Shown here piece by piece: positions 35,301 to 44,119 of a DNA stretch of 64,000 bases. A model generated the notes under the pieces. It ran no database searches. It was not told the origin of the DNA and worked only from the letters and a program-made list of their open reading frames with translations. How positions within the stretch are numbered: the first letter of the stretch is position 1; the number at the start of each line of letters is the position of its first letter. Origin of the DNA: Rapidithrix thailandica. GTDB lineage: Bacteria; Bacteroidota; Bacteroidia; Cytophagales; Flammeovirgaceae. The stretch is taken from the NCBI RefSeq assembly GCF_039710355.1, contig NZ_JBDKWZ010000027.1:5245-69244 (forward strand). The letters are read 5' to 3'. The position numbers and the translations under genes were made by a program.

Positions 35301-36617
35301 TTATACAAACACACTTAAAGTCATCACTCCGGCCAGACCAATTAGAGAAACCATGGTTTCCATTACTGTCCAGGTAGACAAGGTATCTTTGATCGACAAG
35401 TTGAAATATTCTTTAAACATCCAAAACCCTCCATCGTTGACATGAGAAAGCATCAAGCTACCCGAGCCAATGGCCAGCACCATTAACTCCCGGGAAACTT
35501 CGGTGCCTTCTACCATGGGGAACATGATGCCGGCTGCTGTTAACCCGGATACCGTAGCAGAGCCTACGCATACACGGATCACCGCCGTAATCATCCAGGC
35601 CAGGAATAAGGGAGACAGGGCCGTTCCTTTTAAAAGCGCTCCGATATAATCGCTCACTCCACTCTGTACCAACACCTCTTTGAGCGAACCGGCCCCGGCA
35701 ATGATCAACAACACCATGGTGATGCTGGAGACGGCATGAGCCAGGTCGTCCATCAACGGCTTCATTTTATAGCCTCTCCGTAGTCCCAAGAAGATAAGTG
35801 CCACCAATACCGAAAGAAGCATGGCAAAGGCGGGGTTTCCTACGGATTTCAGGATTTGAAAAATCATACTTTCAGAAGGCAAATACATGGTAGCAATACC
35901 CGAAAGGCCTATCAGAATGACCGGAAGCAAGCCGCAAAACAAACTTAGATCCATCGAGGGGAGGTCTTTCTCTTCTACAGGTTCCGCTTTAAAAAAGTCT
36001 TCCAGCGGTTTTGCCCGGTATTTTTTCATCCGGGGCGACATTACCGGTCCGGCGATAACGATGGCCGGAATGGCGATGATGATTCCGTAAATTAAGGTTT
36101 TTCCAATGTCTGCTTTGAACATATCGGCAATGGCAGTGGGGGCCGGATGGGGAGGTAAGTATCCGTGCGTGACGGATAATGAGGCCAACATGGGCACCCC
36201 TACATATAATAAAGGCAAACCGGTATTGGCCGCTACGGTGAAGGCCAAAGGCACCAATATTACAAAGCCCACAGAGTAAAACATGGGAATTCCCACGACA
36301 AAGCCTGTAATCATGAGCGCCCAGTGAACTTGCTTGAGGCCAAACAAGCGAACCAGGTTTGTGGTGATGCGCTGAGCCGCTCCGCTTTCCGCTACGATTT
36401 TGCCCAACATGGCACCAAAGCCCAGAATTAATACCAAAGAGCTGAGAGTACTGCCAATGCCTGTTTGAATGGCATCGATGGTACCTTCAAAAGGCAAGCC
36501 TTGGGCCAAGCCTACAAAAATCGAGACTAAAACAAAAGAGATGAATGCATTGAGTTTGCAAACAGTAATTAACAACAGAAGTAGCAAGACTCCTGTCAAA
36601 ACAATGATGAGAGGCAT
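35301..36617 (-). CDS. GntP family transporter
   Basis: Start placed at 36617 (MPLIIVLTGVLLLLLLITVC), because the 74 preceding codons in the open frame are not membrane-like and are Cys/Tyr-rich. The protein is about 438 residues with roughly 12 membrane helices, and GntP features such as LILGFGAMLGKIVAESGAAQ, PMFYSVGFVILVPL and YLPPHPAPTA. GntP members import gluconate, or in related lines D-serine (DsdX). With the D-amino-acid genes downstream, D-serine or a D-amino-acid derivative is a better guess than gluconate. Confidence 0.88.
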   Translation of the reverse strand: MPLIIVLTGVLLLLLLITVCKLNAFISFVLVSIFVGLAQGLPFEGTIDAIQTGIGSTLSSLVLILGFGAMLGKIVAESGAAQRITTNLVRLFGLKQVHWALMITGFVVGIPMFYSVGFVILVPLAFTVAANTGLPLLYVGVPMLASLSVTHGYLPPHPAPTAIADMFKADIGKTLIYGIIIAIPAIVIAGPVMSPRMKKYRAKPLEDFFKAEPVEEKDLPSMDLSLFCGLLPVILIGLSGIATMYLPSESMIFQILKSVGNPAFAMLLSVLVALIFLGLRRGYKMKPLMDDLAHAVSSITMVLLIIAGAGSLKEVLVQSGVSDYIGALLKGTALSPLFLAWMITAVIRVCVGSATVSGLTAAGIMFPMVEGTEVSRELMVLAIGSGSLMLSHVNDGGFWMFKEYFNLSIKDTLSTWTVMETMVSLIGLAGVMTLSVFV

Positions 36618-36884
36618 AATTTTAGGAGTTAGTGTTTTCCTGTTTTTGAAACAGGGGCAGTAGAACTTTTTTTCATTTTCGTAAATGAAAGATACAAAAC
36701 AATACGGAAGATCTTCATAATCAAGTAAATAATTTTTTGATCCGGCATGGGCGAGCAATGACATTGACCTGCTGAGATAGAATAGGAACGTGACTTGGAA
36801 GTGTTTGCATTTTGCAGATGGCAAATGGTATTCGAACAAGGAGTTGTGTCAAGGTAACAAGCTATTTGTAAAAATTAACTAACT
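36618..36884. other. Divergent intergenic region
   Basis: It separates the minus-strand operon from the sigma factor gene. An open frame extends from the GntP gene into it but has no coding character. No clear promoter box was found. Confidence 0.4.
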
Positions 36885-37526
36885 TTGGGGCTGAATAAAC
36901 GTACACATTTGAATCAGACAAATACCATCGCGATATATCAAACTGAATTACAGGCCATAGCTGTGAAAATGCTCGGCTCCATAGTCGATGCGGAAGATAT
37001 GGTGCAAGAAGCGTTTTTGAAGTGGCTCACTACCGATCATAGCAAAATCCATAACCCCAAGTCTTATTTGGTGAGGATCGTAACCAACAATTGCTTGAAC
37101 TTTTTGAATTCGGCCCATCGCAAAAAAATCGATTTTTTTGATACTTTAAGTGCCCTGGACTTGCATTTTCAGCAATATGCCAAGGAACCGGAGGTAACGA
37201 AGATCGACCGGGAAAATGAAATATCGGTGGCCCTTGCGGTTATTCATAAAAAACTGCCTCCATTAGAAAAAGCCATTTACCTGTTGAGAGAAATTTTTGA
37301 ATTTGATTATGAAGATCTGCAAGACCTGTTTGATAAGAAAAAAGACCATTGCCGTCAGCTCTTTTGTCGGGCGAAAGAAAAGCTGAACCAAGAAAAGAAA
37401 AAATTAAGCTTGCCCTTGCCCAAACAACATCAACTGATGAAGAATTTTAGTTTGGCTTGTAACCTGGGGCATTTGTCGGATTTTATCAACGAACTCTCTT
37501 TGGAAGTCCGGGTTAGCTTGGCTTGA
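36885..37526 (+). CDS. ECF sigma factor (SigJ/ECF41-like), shortened C-terminus
   Basis: 213 residues, starting at TTG (36885) because no ATG lies before region 2. Region 2 (LGSIVDAEDMVQEAFLKWL, NPKSYLVRIVTNNCLNFL) and region 4 (LPPLEKAIYLLREIFEFDYEDLQDLF) are typical, as is the linker KKIDFFDTL. The last residues (MKNFSLACNLGHLSDFINEL) match the start of the SnoaL-like tail of ECF41 sigma factors, which normally runs about 100 residues more but here stops at about 25. The tail controls activity in that group. No anti-sigma gene adjoins. Confidence 0.8.
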   Translation: MGLNKRTHLNQTNTIAIYQTELQAIAVKMLGSIVDAEDMVQEAFLKWLTTDHSKIHNPKSYLVRIVTNNCLNFLNSAHRKKIDFFDTLSALDLHFQQYAKEPEVTKIDRENEISVALAVIHKKLPPLEKAIYLLREIFEFDYEDLQDLFDKKKDHCRQLFCRAKEKLNQEKKKLSLPLPKQHQLMKNFSLACNLGHLSDFINELSLEVRVSLA

Positions 37527-37836
37527 TTATGATTTACTCTCTCTTTGTACCTTCCCTCAAAAACCACCCATATAGTTTATTAATTAAACTTATTCATGAA
37601 GTTGTTTTAATTAATTTATTGAAAATAAACAATTTAGAGAATATTGTGTTGGACTTAGCACTGCCTGAAATTCAAAACTGTACTTTATATTAGAAATTTT
37701 TTTTTTCTTCTCGGAGGAAAAAAATATTGGAATCTGTCACAAATCAAAAATGACTTTGTCTTTAATAAAAAAACCTCTCCAAAATGGAGTGGTGTGTAAT
37801 GTGGAAATTAATTTATAAAGGCCAAATAGATCAATA
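37527..37836. other. AT-rich intergenic region, about 310 bp
   Basis: No gene. It contains a TTAATTAAAC..GTTTTAATTAA imperfect dyad near 37577-37615 and a CTCCAAAATGGAG hairpin at about 37776. It presumably carries the desaturase promoter. Confidence 0.4.
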
Positions 37837-38607
37837 ATGTTAGTAGTAATATCTTTTTTTGTTGCCCATTGGTATCTTTCATTGTTTTTTCAGACTTTCT
37901 TTTTACACCGGTATGCGGCACATAAGGCCTTTACCATGGGTAAATTTACCGAGAAAGTATTTTATGTGTTGACTTGGATTTTCCAAGGTTCCAACTACCT
38001 AAGTGCCTATGGATATGGCGTAATGCACCGGATGCACCATGCCTATGCCGACACTCCCAAAGACCCGCATTCGCCTAAATACGATGAAAGTATTTGGAAG
38101 ATGATGTGGAAAACCAAAACGACCTATTCTGCTTTGGTGAGCAGGGAATTGGAAGTAGATAAGCGCTTTACCGAAGGGGTGCCTGATTGGCCGGCTTTCG
38201 ATAAGATTGCACGCTCATGGGTTTCCCGTTTATTCTGGGCAATTTGCTATGTTGCGGTATACGTACAGTTTGCTACCGAATGGTGGTTATGGTTATTGTT
38301 ACCGATACAATTCCTGATGTCACCGGTACATGGAGCGATCATCAACTGGTTTGCTCATAAATACGGGTACATCAATTTCAAAGTAGGGGATACCTCTAAA
38401 AATTTCCTACCTTTTGACTTCTTGATGATGGGAGAGAGCTATCATAACAATCACCATAAACACGGAAACCGTGCGAATTTCGGTGGGGTGAGATGGCATG
38501 AAATCGACCCGACCTATATTGCCATTTATGTATTTGACAAATTGGGCATTATCAAGTTGAAGAAGCAAGCCGAAGTCAAGATGGATAGAGTAGAAAAAGC
38601 AGCCTAA
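37837..38607 (+). CDS. Acyl-lipid/acyl-CoA desaturase
   Basis: 256 residues with four to five membrane segments. The three histidine boxes are present: HRYAAH (24-29), HRMHH (64-68) and HNNHH (near 208-212). A further H appears in GVRWHEIDP. They hold the di-iron site that inserts a double bond into acyl chains. The spacing suits delta-9-type desaturases. It probably tunes membrane fluidity in the inner membrane. The gene is transcribed alone. Confidence 0.93.
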   Translation: MLVVISFFVAHWYLSLFFQTFFLHRYAAHKAFTMGKFTEKVFYVLTWIFQGSNYLSAYGYGVMHRMHHAYADTPKDPHSPKYDESIWKMMWKTKTTYSALVSRELEVDKRFTEGVPDWPAFDKIARSWVSRLFWAICYVAVYVQFATEWWLWLLLPIQFLMSPVHGAIINWFAHKYGYINFKVGDTSKNFLPFDFLMMGESYHNNHHKHGNRANFGGVRWHEIDPTYIAIYVFDKLGIIKLKKQAEVKMDRVEKAA

Positions 38608-38620
38608 AGGCAAAAACATA

Positions 38621-38660
38621 CAAAAAGGGATGGACTGATTTAACAGCCCATCCCTTTTTG
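38621..38660 (+). terminator. Terminator of desaturase gene
   Basis: AAAAAGGGATGG and CCATCCCTTTTT arms end in a T-run 13 bp past the desaturase stop. Confidence 0.88.
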
Positions 38661-38714
38661 TATAAAAAGATTAAGAATACAGTTTTGCAATGTATCCATT
38701 ATTCAATAAAAAAT

Positions 38715-38747
38715 AGCCCTGGCAGGTTTCAAAAACCTGCCAGGGCT
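38715..38747. repeat. AGCCCTGnCAGG palindrome, copy 1
   Basis: AGCCCTGGCAGGTTT and AAACCTGCCAGGGCT form perfect arms at the convergence of the desaturase and cyclophilin genes. A sister copy lies at 39488. Confidence 0.75.
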
Positions 38748-38770
38748 TTAAGGTCAGAGACTTAATTGTA

Positions 38771-39214
38771 TTACGCTTCTTCTTCGAAAATGACAATTTT
38801 ATGGATGACATCCCCCTGGCGGATATCGTCAATTACCTCAAGGCCTTCCACCACTTTGCCAAAACAAGTATGTCTTCCGTCCAAACCGGCAGTGCTTCTC
38901 CGGTTATGGCAAATAAAGAATTGAGAACCCCCGGTGTCTCTTCCCCGGTGAGCCATAGAAAGCACCCCCCGGTCGTGGTATTGATTCCCACCGCTTGTTT
39001 CACATTTGATGGTGTACCCAGGCCCTCCCGTGCCAGTACCGAGAGGGCAACCACCCTGGATGACAAAGTCAGGAACCACCCGGTGAAATGTCAAGCCATC
39101 GTAATAGCCTTTTTTGGCTAAGTCAACAAAGTTTTGGACTGTACCCGGAGCATCCTTATCGTAAAACTCCACTTTCATCAGACCCTTGTCCGTATGAATT
39201 TCTGCTGTTCTCAT
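38771..39214 (-). CDS. Cyclophilin-type peptidyl-prolyl isomerase
   Basis: 147 residues, short single-domain cyclophilin. FHRVVPDFVIQGG, GTGGPGYTIKCE, GVLSMAHRGRDTGGSQFFIC and HTCFGKVVEG are the cyclophilin landmarks, including the catalytic Arg (FHRV) and the FFI core. The usual Trp of the binding pocket is absent. It has no signal peptide, so it acts in the cytoplasm on prolyl bonds in folding proteins. Confidence 0.95.
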   Translation of the reverse strand: MRTAEIHTDKGLMKVEFYDKDAPGTVQNFVDLAKKGYYDGLTFHRVVPDFVIQGGCPLGTGTGGPGYTIKCETSGGNQYHDRGVLSMAHRGRDTGGSQFFICHNRRSTAGLDGRHTCFGKVVEGLEVIDDIRQGDVIHKIVIFEEEA

Positions 39215-39287
39215 GTCGTATACACTTATAATTTTATAGAAAACTTTACCTTTCGCAAAGATAGGGATTTCTTTTTGTGGGCGATTT

Positions 39288-39320
39288 AAACCTTCCAGGT
39301 TTTGAAAACCTGGAAGGTTT
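39288..39320. repeat. CCTTCCAGGTTT-family palindrome, copy 4
   Basis: AAACCTTCCAGGTTTT and AAAACCTGGAAGGTTT are perfect arms, upstream of the cyclophilin gene and downstream of the nuclease operon. Confidence 0.8.
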
Positions 39321-39487
39321 ATAATCTGATGAGGTTTTTATACGTCTTTCCTTTTATTTGTAGGGGTGTTTTAAAAGTTTATTTTGTTATATAATTTAGA
39401 TTATGTTAAATAAAGTTATAGCAAAACCTCCCCCTTTGCCTCTTGTTTTATGATGACTCCAGTTTCCTGCATTTATTCAAAAAAAGC

Positions 39488-39520
39488 AGCCCTGTCAGGT
39501 TTCCGAAACCTGACAGGGCT
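39488..39520. repeat. AGCCCTGnCAGG palindrome, copy 2
   Basis: AGCCCTGTCAGGTTT and AAACCTGACAGGGCT arms, 34 bp past the endonuclease gene's stop; a likely terminator of that operon. Confidence 0.78.
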
Positions 39521-39553
39521 TTTAACTACTAGCATCCTTCCTTGATGAAATAA

Positions 39554-41713
39554 TTAATTCTCCCAAATGCTTGAAACATATTCGGGATGATCAACGAAAG
39601 GATTGCGGTTCTTTTGTAATTGATACACAGCTTCGTTACGATTCTGTTCTTTCGGACTGACGGGATCTTGTTGATGCCATTTCAACAGCAATGCCAATTG
39701 CCAGTTTTCAAAAACATGATTGCTCGTACCGTCCAACACCGCATCGGAGTGATTGGTATTTTTTTCCCAACTGGCAATTTTGTTTTCATAACGCGTAGCC
39801 ATATAGAAATAAATCCGGGCAAAGTCCCCTTTGTATTCGTCTATGGGTTCGAACACGGTACCGCTATAACCACCGGTTGCATTCGGACCCAGCTTTGCCC
39901 CATTCGTGGAAGTCCAGTTGGCAGTACTCACCTCTCCGTAAGGATAATTATTTCTACGAGTGTTTACATACCCATCGGAAGGAACCACCTGGATTAAGTC
40001 CGTATACATGGGATATACTTTTCCGCCAAACCAGCTTTTAGGAAAACTGTGTTCGCGGTTATAGCAACTCCCCTCTCCACTAAACTGACCGCACTGGTCG
40101 GTAATAAAAGTATAGGTATAAGCCGGCGCGCCATCGGGATTGTATGAATACATATCCCATACCAGATTAGGGTTGTCTTTTTGCCGGTCGGTCGTAGTAT
40201 AAGCATCCCATAAATCTCCGTAAGACAATTGCTCCGTATTGGAAGAGACGATTTGATAAAGGGCTGTTTTTAAAGCATAGCCGCTTTTTCCCTCTGCACT
40301 TTGGTAATAATTATCCGGGTCGGGATCAGGTCCGGGATTGTCCTTAAACCCACCAGAGATGACTTTGATATTATCAATCTCTACCTTGGTACTTTGCGTA
40401 CTGCTTCCTTTGTATACAAAAGCAATACTGATCTCTCCTTCAAATTGTGACAGGTCTACATCCGATCCTTCCCATTGCCAGAAATCCCCTGAAGGGTTTC
40501 CGATGTCGGCCGGTAAATTGACTTTATCCGTAAGATCCACCCAACTTGCACTTGCTACATTGGTGCCATCAAAGTCCGTAGAAACTTTCAAGCGCAATAC
40601 ATCGTCATGCCCGGCAACCATATACCCTACAGCCATACGGAACTGGATATGCAAATCTTCCCCACTGAGCTTAGGCAATATCATCCAACCTTCCGATTCA
40701 CTGTCACCTGACCCGTACGGGCTGAAAGCTGCATAATGTCCGGCATTGCCTTCTTTTTTCCAAGTGCTGCTTCCCAATGTACTGATATTACTCCAGTCTG
40801 GTTCGTTAATTTCCCCATCCGTCCAATCTTCAAAATCTTCAAAGAAAATAACGTCTCCCCCAGTGCCTGGCTCTCCGTCATCATCCTTAAAGTCGATCAT
40901 ATCCGCAGGACTGTTGATATACAATTGTGGCGTATTTCTGAAGCGGGAAAGAATTGCCACTACGGTTCCACTGCCTTCGGGTAGTTTGTCCCCTGCAAAG
41001 TCGGCATAGCCACTGGTTCTTAAAACGATATCTTTACTGCTTGTTCCGTCATTGAAATAGCGGTTTTGCGTAAGCTGTTTTTCCGCATCAGCATATGTCT
41101 TTCCTCGGTCGCTTTCTGCAACTTTCAGGTTTTCGATTTTTACCCGGTGCCCTACCCAAGCGTCCAGGTTTTCAAAAATTTCCTCTACGGTAGCCGTTTT
41201 AATTGCCAATTCCTGGGAAATTGTTCCTTTCCGGATATAGGCTTGCGCCAAGGGAGCCGGAATCCGGCCGGCAGCAGGCTCATCGTTGTAGACCGAAGCA
41301 ATTCCCAACTGTTTATTGCCTCCGTAAGAACCGATGACCAACTGGCTACAATCCAGGGCAATTTGCTGTCCAAGAGCATATTCCGTATACAATACACTGG
41401 CATCGATACGGACTAAGATACCTCCGGTGGCATCTTGTAAATACAATTCTTTGTAAATATTTCCGGCTTTGTCCGAAGAAATCACCTCTCCTACAATGAC
41501 GGTCCCATCCGCTATTTCTACAATTTCCTGATCGCTTTTATCTTTATGCAAGGCTTTCAAGTCTGCAATGCTGATGGTTGCGGTGTTGGACGGCAAGGGC
41601 TCCAATTTGATTTCGTCCGGAGCCTGAAAATCATTGTCCACACAGGAAACCGAAAAGATCAACAAGAGCACTCCTAGTAAGGCAAAGGGCTTTTTATTTT
41701 TTAGAAAAATCAT
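39554..41713 (-). CDS. Surface lipoprotein: DUF5689, choice-of-anchor domain, endonuclease I
   Basis: 719 residues. A lipobox (FSVSC) is followed by a DNA/OB-fold-like DUF5689 domain (about 45-270: GEVISSDKAGNIYKELYLQD). A jelly-roll choice-of-anchor domain follows (IFFEDFEDWTDG, about 285-445). The C-terminal nuclease domain is of the EndA/endonuclease I type, with the GEGSCYNREHSFPKSWFGG motif whose His is catalytic, YPYGEV and YKGDFARIYFYMATRY. The lipid anchor and nuclease suggest degradation of extracellular DNA at the cell surface. It lies 101 bp downstream of the second DUF5689 protein. Confidence 0.9.
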   Translation of the reverse strand: MIFLKNKKPFALLGVLLLIFSVSCVDNDFQAPDEIKLEPLPSNTATISIADLKALHKDKSDQEIVEIADGTVIVGEVISSDKAGNIYKELYLQDATGGILVRIDASVLYTEYALGQQIALDCSQLVIGSYGGNKQLGIASVYNDEPAAGRIPAPLAQAYIRKGTISQELAIKTATVEEIFENLDAWVGHRVKIENLKVAESDRGKTYADAEKQLTQNRYFNDGTSSKDIVLRTSGYADFAGDKLPEGSGTVVAILSRFRNTPQLYINSPADMIDFKDDDGEPGTGGDVIFFEDFEDWTDGEINEPDWSNISTLGSSTWKKEGNAGHYAAFSPYGSGDSESEGWMILPKLSGEDLHIQFRMAVGYMVAGHDDVLRLKVSTDFDGTNVASASWVDLTDKVNLPADIGNPSGDFWQWEGSDVDLSQFEGEISIAFVYKGSSTQSTKVEIDNIKVISGGFKDNPGPDPDPDNYYQSAEGKSGYALKTALYQIVSSNTEQLSYGDLWDAYTTTDRQKDNPNLVWDMYSYNPDGAPAYTYTFITDQCGQFSGEGSCYNREHSFPKSWFGGKVYPMYTDLIQVVPSDGYVNTRRNNYPYGEVSTANWTSTNGAKLGPNATGGYSGTVFEPIDEYKGDFARIYFYMATRYENKIASWEKNTNHSDAVLDGTSNHVFENWQLALLLKWHQQDPVSPKEQNRNEAVYQLQKNRNPFVDHPEYVSSIWEN

Positions 41714-41814
41714 AAACCTCTATCTTCATTCGATGAATTAAGTATTTGTTAGCTCCTCTTTCAAAGGAAAACGACCCTCCGCAGTCAAGCCGGGAGGATC
41801 GTTTTGAACAAAAA

Positions 41815-44058
41815 TTATTGTTGAACGATGCTGATCTCATCGTAATACACAATGGAGTTTTTATAGGTTCTCAGTTCAAAGTAAAGCTGGGTAGCACCTA
41901 CAGGAGCAACATACGTCTTTTTAAACTCCACCCATTGTCCCGGGGTGGAAGGCAAATAAGTACTCGGGTTACTATTGGTCATTTCTTCATCGCCATTTCC
42001 TTTGATATGACCGTCTGCTAAATTGCTATCCCCTGCATCTTTAAATACGGACCAGATTCTGGAATCTTCTCCATCATTTGCTATAGGATCTACATAATAC
42101 CAGAAGGTGATTTCATAAGTCATTCCTTCTTGTACACTGATGGTTTGGGCTAGATCTTTGGTTCCTCCGGCTCCGGTGTGTTTTACTGAAAAGCTTCCGG
42201 TGTGCACAATGCCTGCTTCTTTTTCAAGGCTCTCGAATTTAGTCCAACCTTCCGGAGTGAAATCGTCCGTCCAGGTTTCAAAACCTCCGTTTTGAATTTC
42301 TGTAGGGAGTACAGGGTCCGGATCAGGATCTGGAGTTGTGTTTCCTTCTACGATTTCCACGGTTTTGATATCCCATGACATGGCCTGTGCTTCCGCAGAA
42401 GTATAGACAAATGCGATGTACATAGCTTCCGTCAGGGTGAAGTTCGTAGTGTTTTCCCCGTTCTTAAAGCGATCGCCTACTACGGTTAAATCGTTCCATG
42501 TGGCAAGGCTAGGGTCTCCCATACCGCTGTAGTCCGTAGAGCCTACTACGCGGACATCGGTAAAAGCAGTAAAATAATTCAGTATTTCTGTCAGCGCCAA
42601 CTCAGGGTTGGTAAATCCGGTAAGATCTAATTTTTGCGAACTGATCATCCAGGCTCCGGTGATTCCTTTCTGATAAGCATTGATTTTGGCTACTCCTGCT
42701 TCCGCCTTCCAGAATTCTTCGGAAGCTTGTACATTGTATGTACGGAAATCGATCATGGTAGCGGTCAGGTCAGCTCCGTAAATAGGATCCAATTCTCCTT
42801 GGAATTTATCCGGGCCTTCCTCATTAATTCCATCCAAAGAGTAGGCATCCACTTCTTTCAGCCCGGGTAGATTGTAATACGTTTGCAAAGACCCGTGTAG
42901 CCATACGGCTTGGCCCAGCATTTCCGGGTTTTCCAGTAAGTTTAGGTTTGTACGGGGAAACGAATTACTCATCAATTGAACAGGCATTACCTTGGCGGGG
43001 TTGGTTTCGTCTTTGTTATCTGCAATGGCCAAATTGCTGTTCAAAGCAGCTTCCGTACCCGGGTAGAAGGTGTTGTTTTTAAAATAGCCTACAATATATC
43101 CTTTCACCCATTTTTTCTCTGAATCCCCTTGGTTTGCACGACCGGCACTGATATTAAACGCATCGGACAAACTGCCGTCTCCAGCCGGAGGTTCAATAGC
43201 ATTCGGATCGTCAAAACGGTCGCCCGTTAAGTTTACATCTTCCGTAGTATTTAAAAATAATTGTAGTACTTCGTTGTGTATACTTAAAATACCGCTGACA
43301 CTTCCGCTTCCGTCAGGCAGCTCTGCTTTGGCAAAAGAAGCGTAGTTACTCGTACGAACGATGATGGATTCTCCCGTACTGGTAATCAAGGTACGGCTGG
43401 TGGGAGCACCTTCGGCCGTATATTGTAGTTGATATTCTTCTTCAGCGAACATTACGTTCGACACTTTTACCCAAGTACCGTAATGGCGCTCCATATTTAC
43501 AGGCATCTTAGTCAGGTCCAGGGCAAAAGGATTAGGCTGTACGTCTGTTACTCCTTCTACTACATGGTCTTTGATACGAGCTTCCTCTAAGCGGCCAAAC
43601 TGGTCGTTGTATTTTCCTCCCAGCTGAATCATACCCCGGTAATTGCCCATCTGCATTCCTTTGGCTTTGATATACAGCTTTTTCCCAATCGGGTAGCTCT
43701 TATACAGATCGCTTTTGTCCAGGCGCACTACAATTCCGGCAGACTCATCCTGTAGGTAGAGTTCTTTATGAATATTTCCGGTCTCGTCCGTTGAAATCAC
43801 TACCCCACCAATCACAATTTCTTCTTCGATAGTATACATTTCGGGCATTTCGGCATCAATGTATTTCTTTTTAAGCGCAGCAATGGTATGAGTTACTTCC
43901 ACTGTGGGTTCCGGGTCGGGATCGGGATCCGGGTCCGGCTTTTCAGGAGGAGGAGGCACCACCGGGCCAAGCGGATCACTGTTATCACAGGAAGTAAAGG
44001 GTAAGGCAAAGAGCAACCCCAGCAGAATGATGCGATAGAAGATTGAAAATTTTTTCAT
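41815..44058 (-). CDS. DUF5689 surface lipoprotein with OB-fold and CBM-like modules
   Basis: 747 residues. A lipobox (LPFTSC) is followed by a Pro/Asp linker (PDPDPDPDPEP). The DUF5689 domain (about 55-265) shares the GGVVIST..GNIHKELYLQDESAG pattern with the next gene. A DUF6359-like OB-fold (about 295-420, WVKGYIVGYFKN) follows, then a DUF5017-like beta domain and a C-terminal jelly roll (NGGFETWTDDFTPEGWTKFE). No enzymatic residues are evident. It probably binds substrate at the surface for the TonB receptor directly upstream, filling the role SusD plays elsewhere (inference). Confidence 0.85.
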   Translation of the reverse strand: MKKFSIFYRIILLGLLFALPFTSCDNSDPLGPVVPPPPEKPDPDPDPDPEPTVEVTHTIAALKKKYIDAEMPEMYTIEEEIVIGGVVISTDETGNIHKELYLQDESAGIVVRLDKSDLYKSYPIGKKLYIKAKGMQMGNYRGMIQLGGKYNDQFGRLEEARIKDHVVEGVTDVQPNPFALDLTKMPVNMERHYGTWVKVSNVMFAEEEYQLQYTAEGAPTSRTLITSTGESIIVRTSNYASFAKAELPDGSGSVSGILSIHNEVLQLFLNTTEDVNLTGDRFDDPNAIEPPAGDGSLSDAFNISAGRANQGDSEKKWVKGYIVGYFKNNTFYPGTEAALNSNLAIADNKDETNPAKVMPVQLMSNSFPRTNLNLLENPEMLGQAVWLHGSLQTYYNLPGLKEVDAYSLDGINEEGPDKFQGELDPIYGADLTATMIDFRTYNVQASEEFWKAEAGVAKINAYQKGITGAWMISSQKLDLTGFTNPELALTEILNYFTAFTDVRVVGSTDYSGMGDPSLATWNDLTVVGDRFKNGENTTNFTLTEAMYIAFVYTSAEAQAMSWDIKTVEIVEGNTTPDPDPDPVLPTEIQNGGFETWTDDFTPEGWTKFESLEKEAGIVHTGSFSVKHTGAGGTKDLAQTISVQEGMTYEITFWYYVDPIANDGEDSRIWSVFKDAGDSNLADGHIKGNGDEEMTNSNPSTYLPSTPGQWVEFKKTYVAPVGATQLYFELRTYKNSIVYYDEISIVQQ

Positions 44059-44119
44059 TGTGCTAATTCTTTTAGGAAAAACAGGGTTTGATATAAATGT
44101 TACTAGATTGAAAATTTCA

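Noticed and set aside
36618..36839. 74-residue N-terminal extension of the GntP permease
   Set aside because: The extension is Cys/Tyr-rich and not membrane-like; the hydrophobic start at 36617 fits the family.
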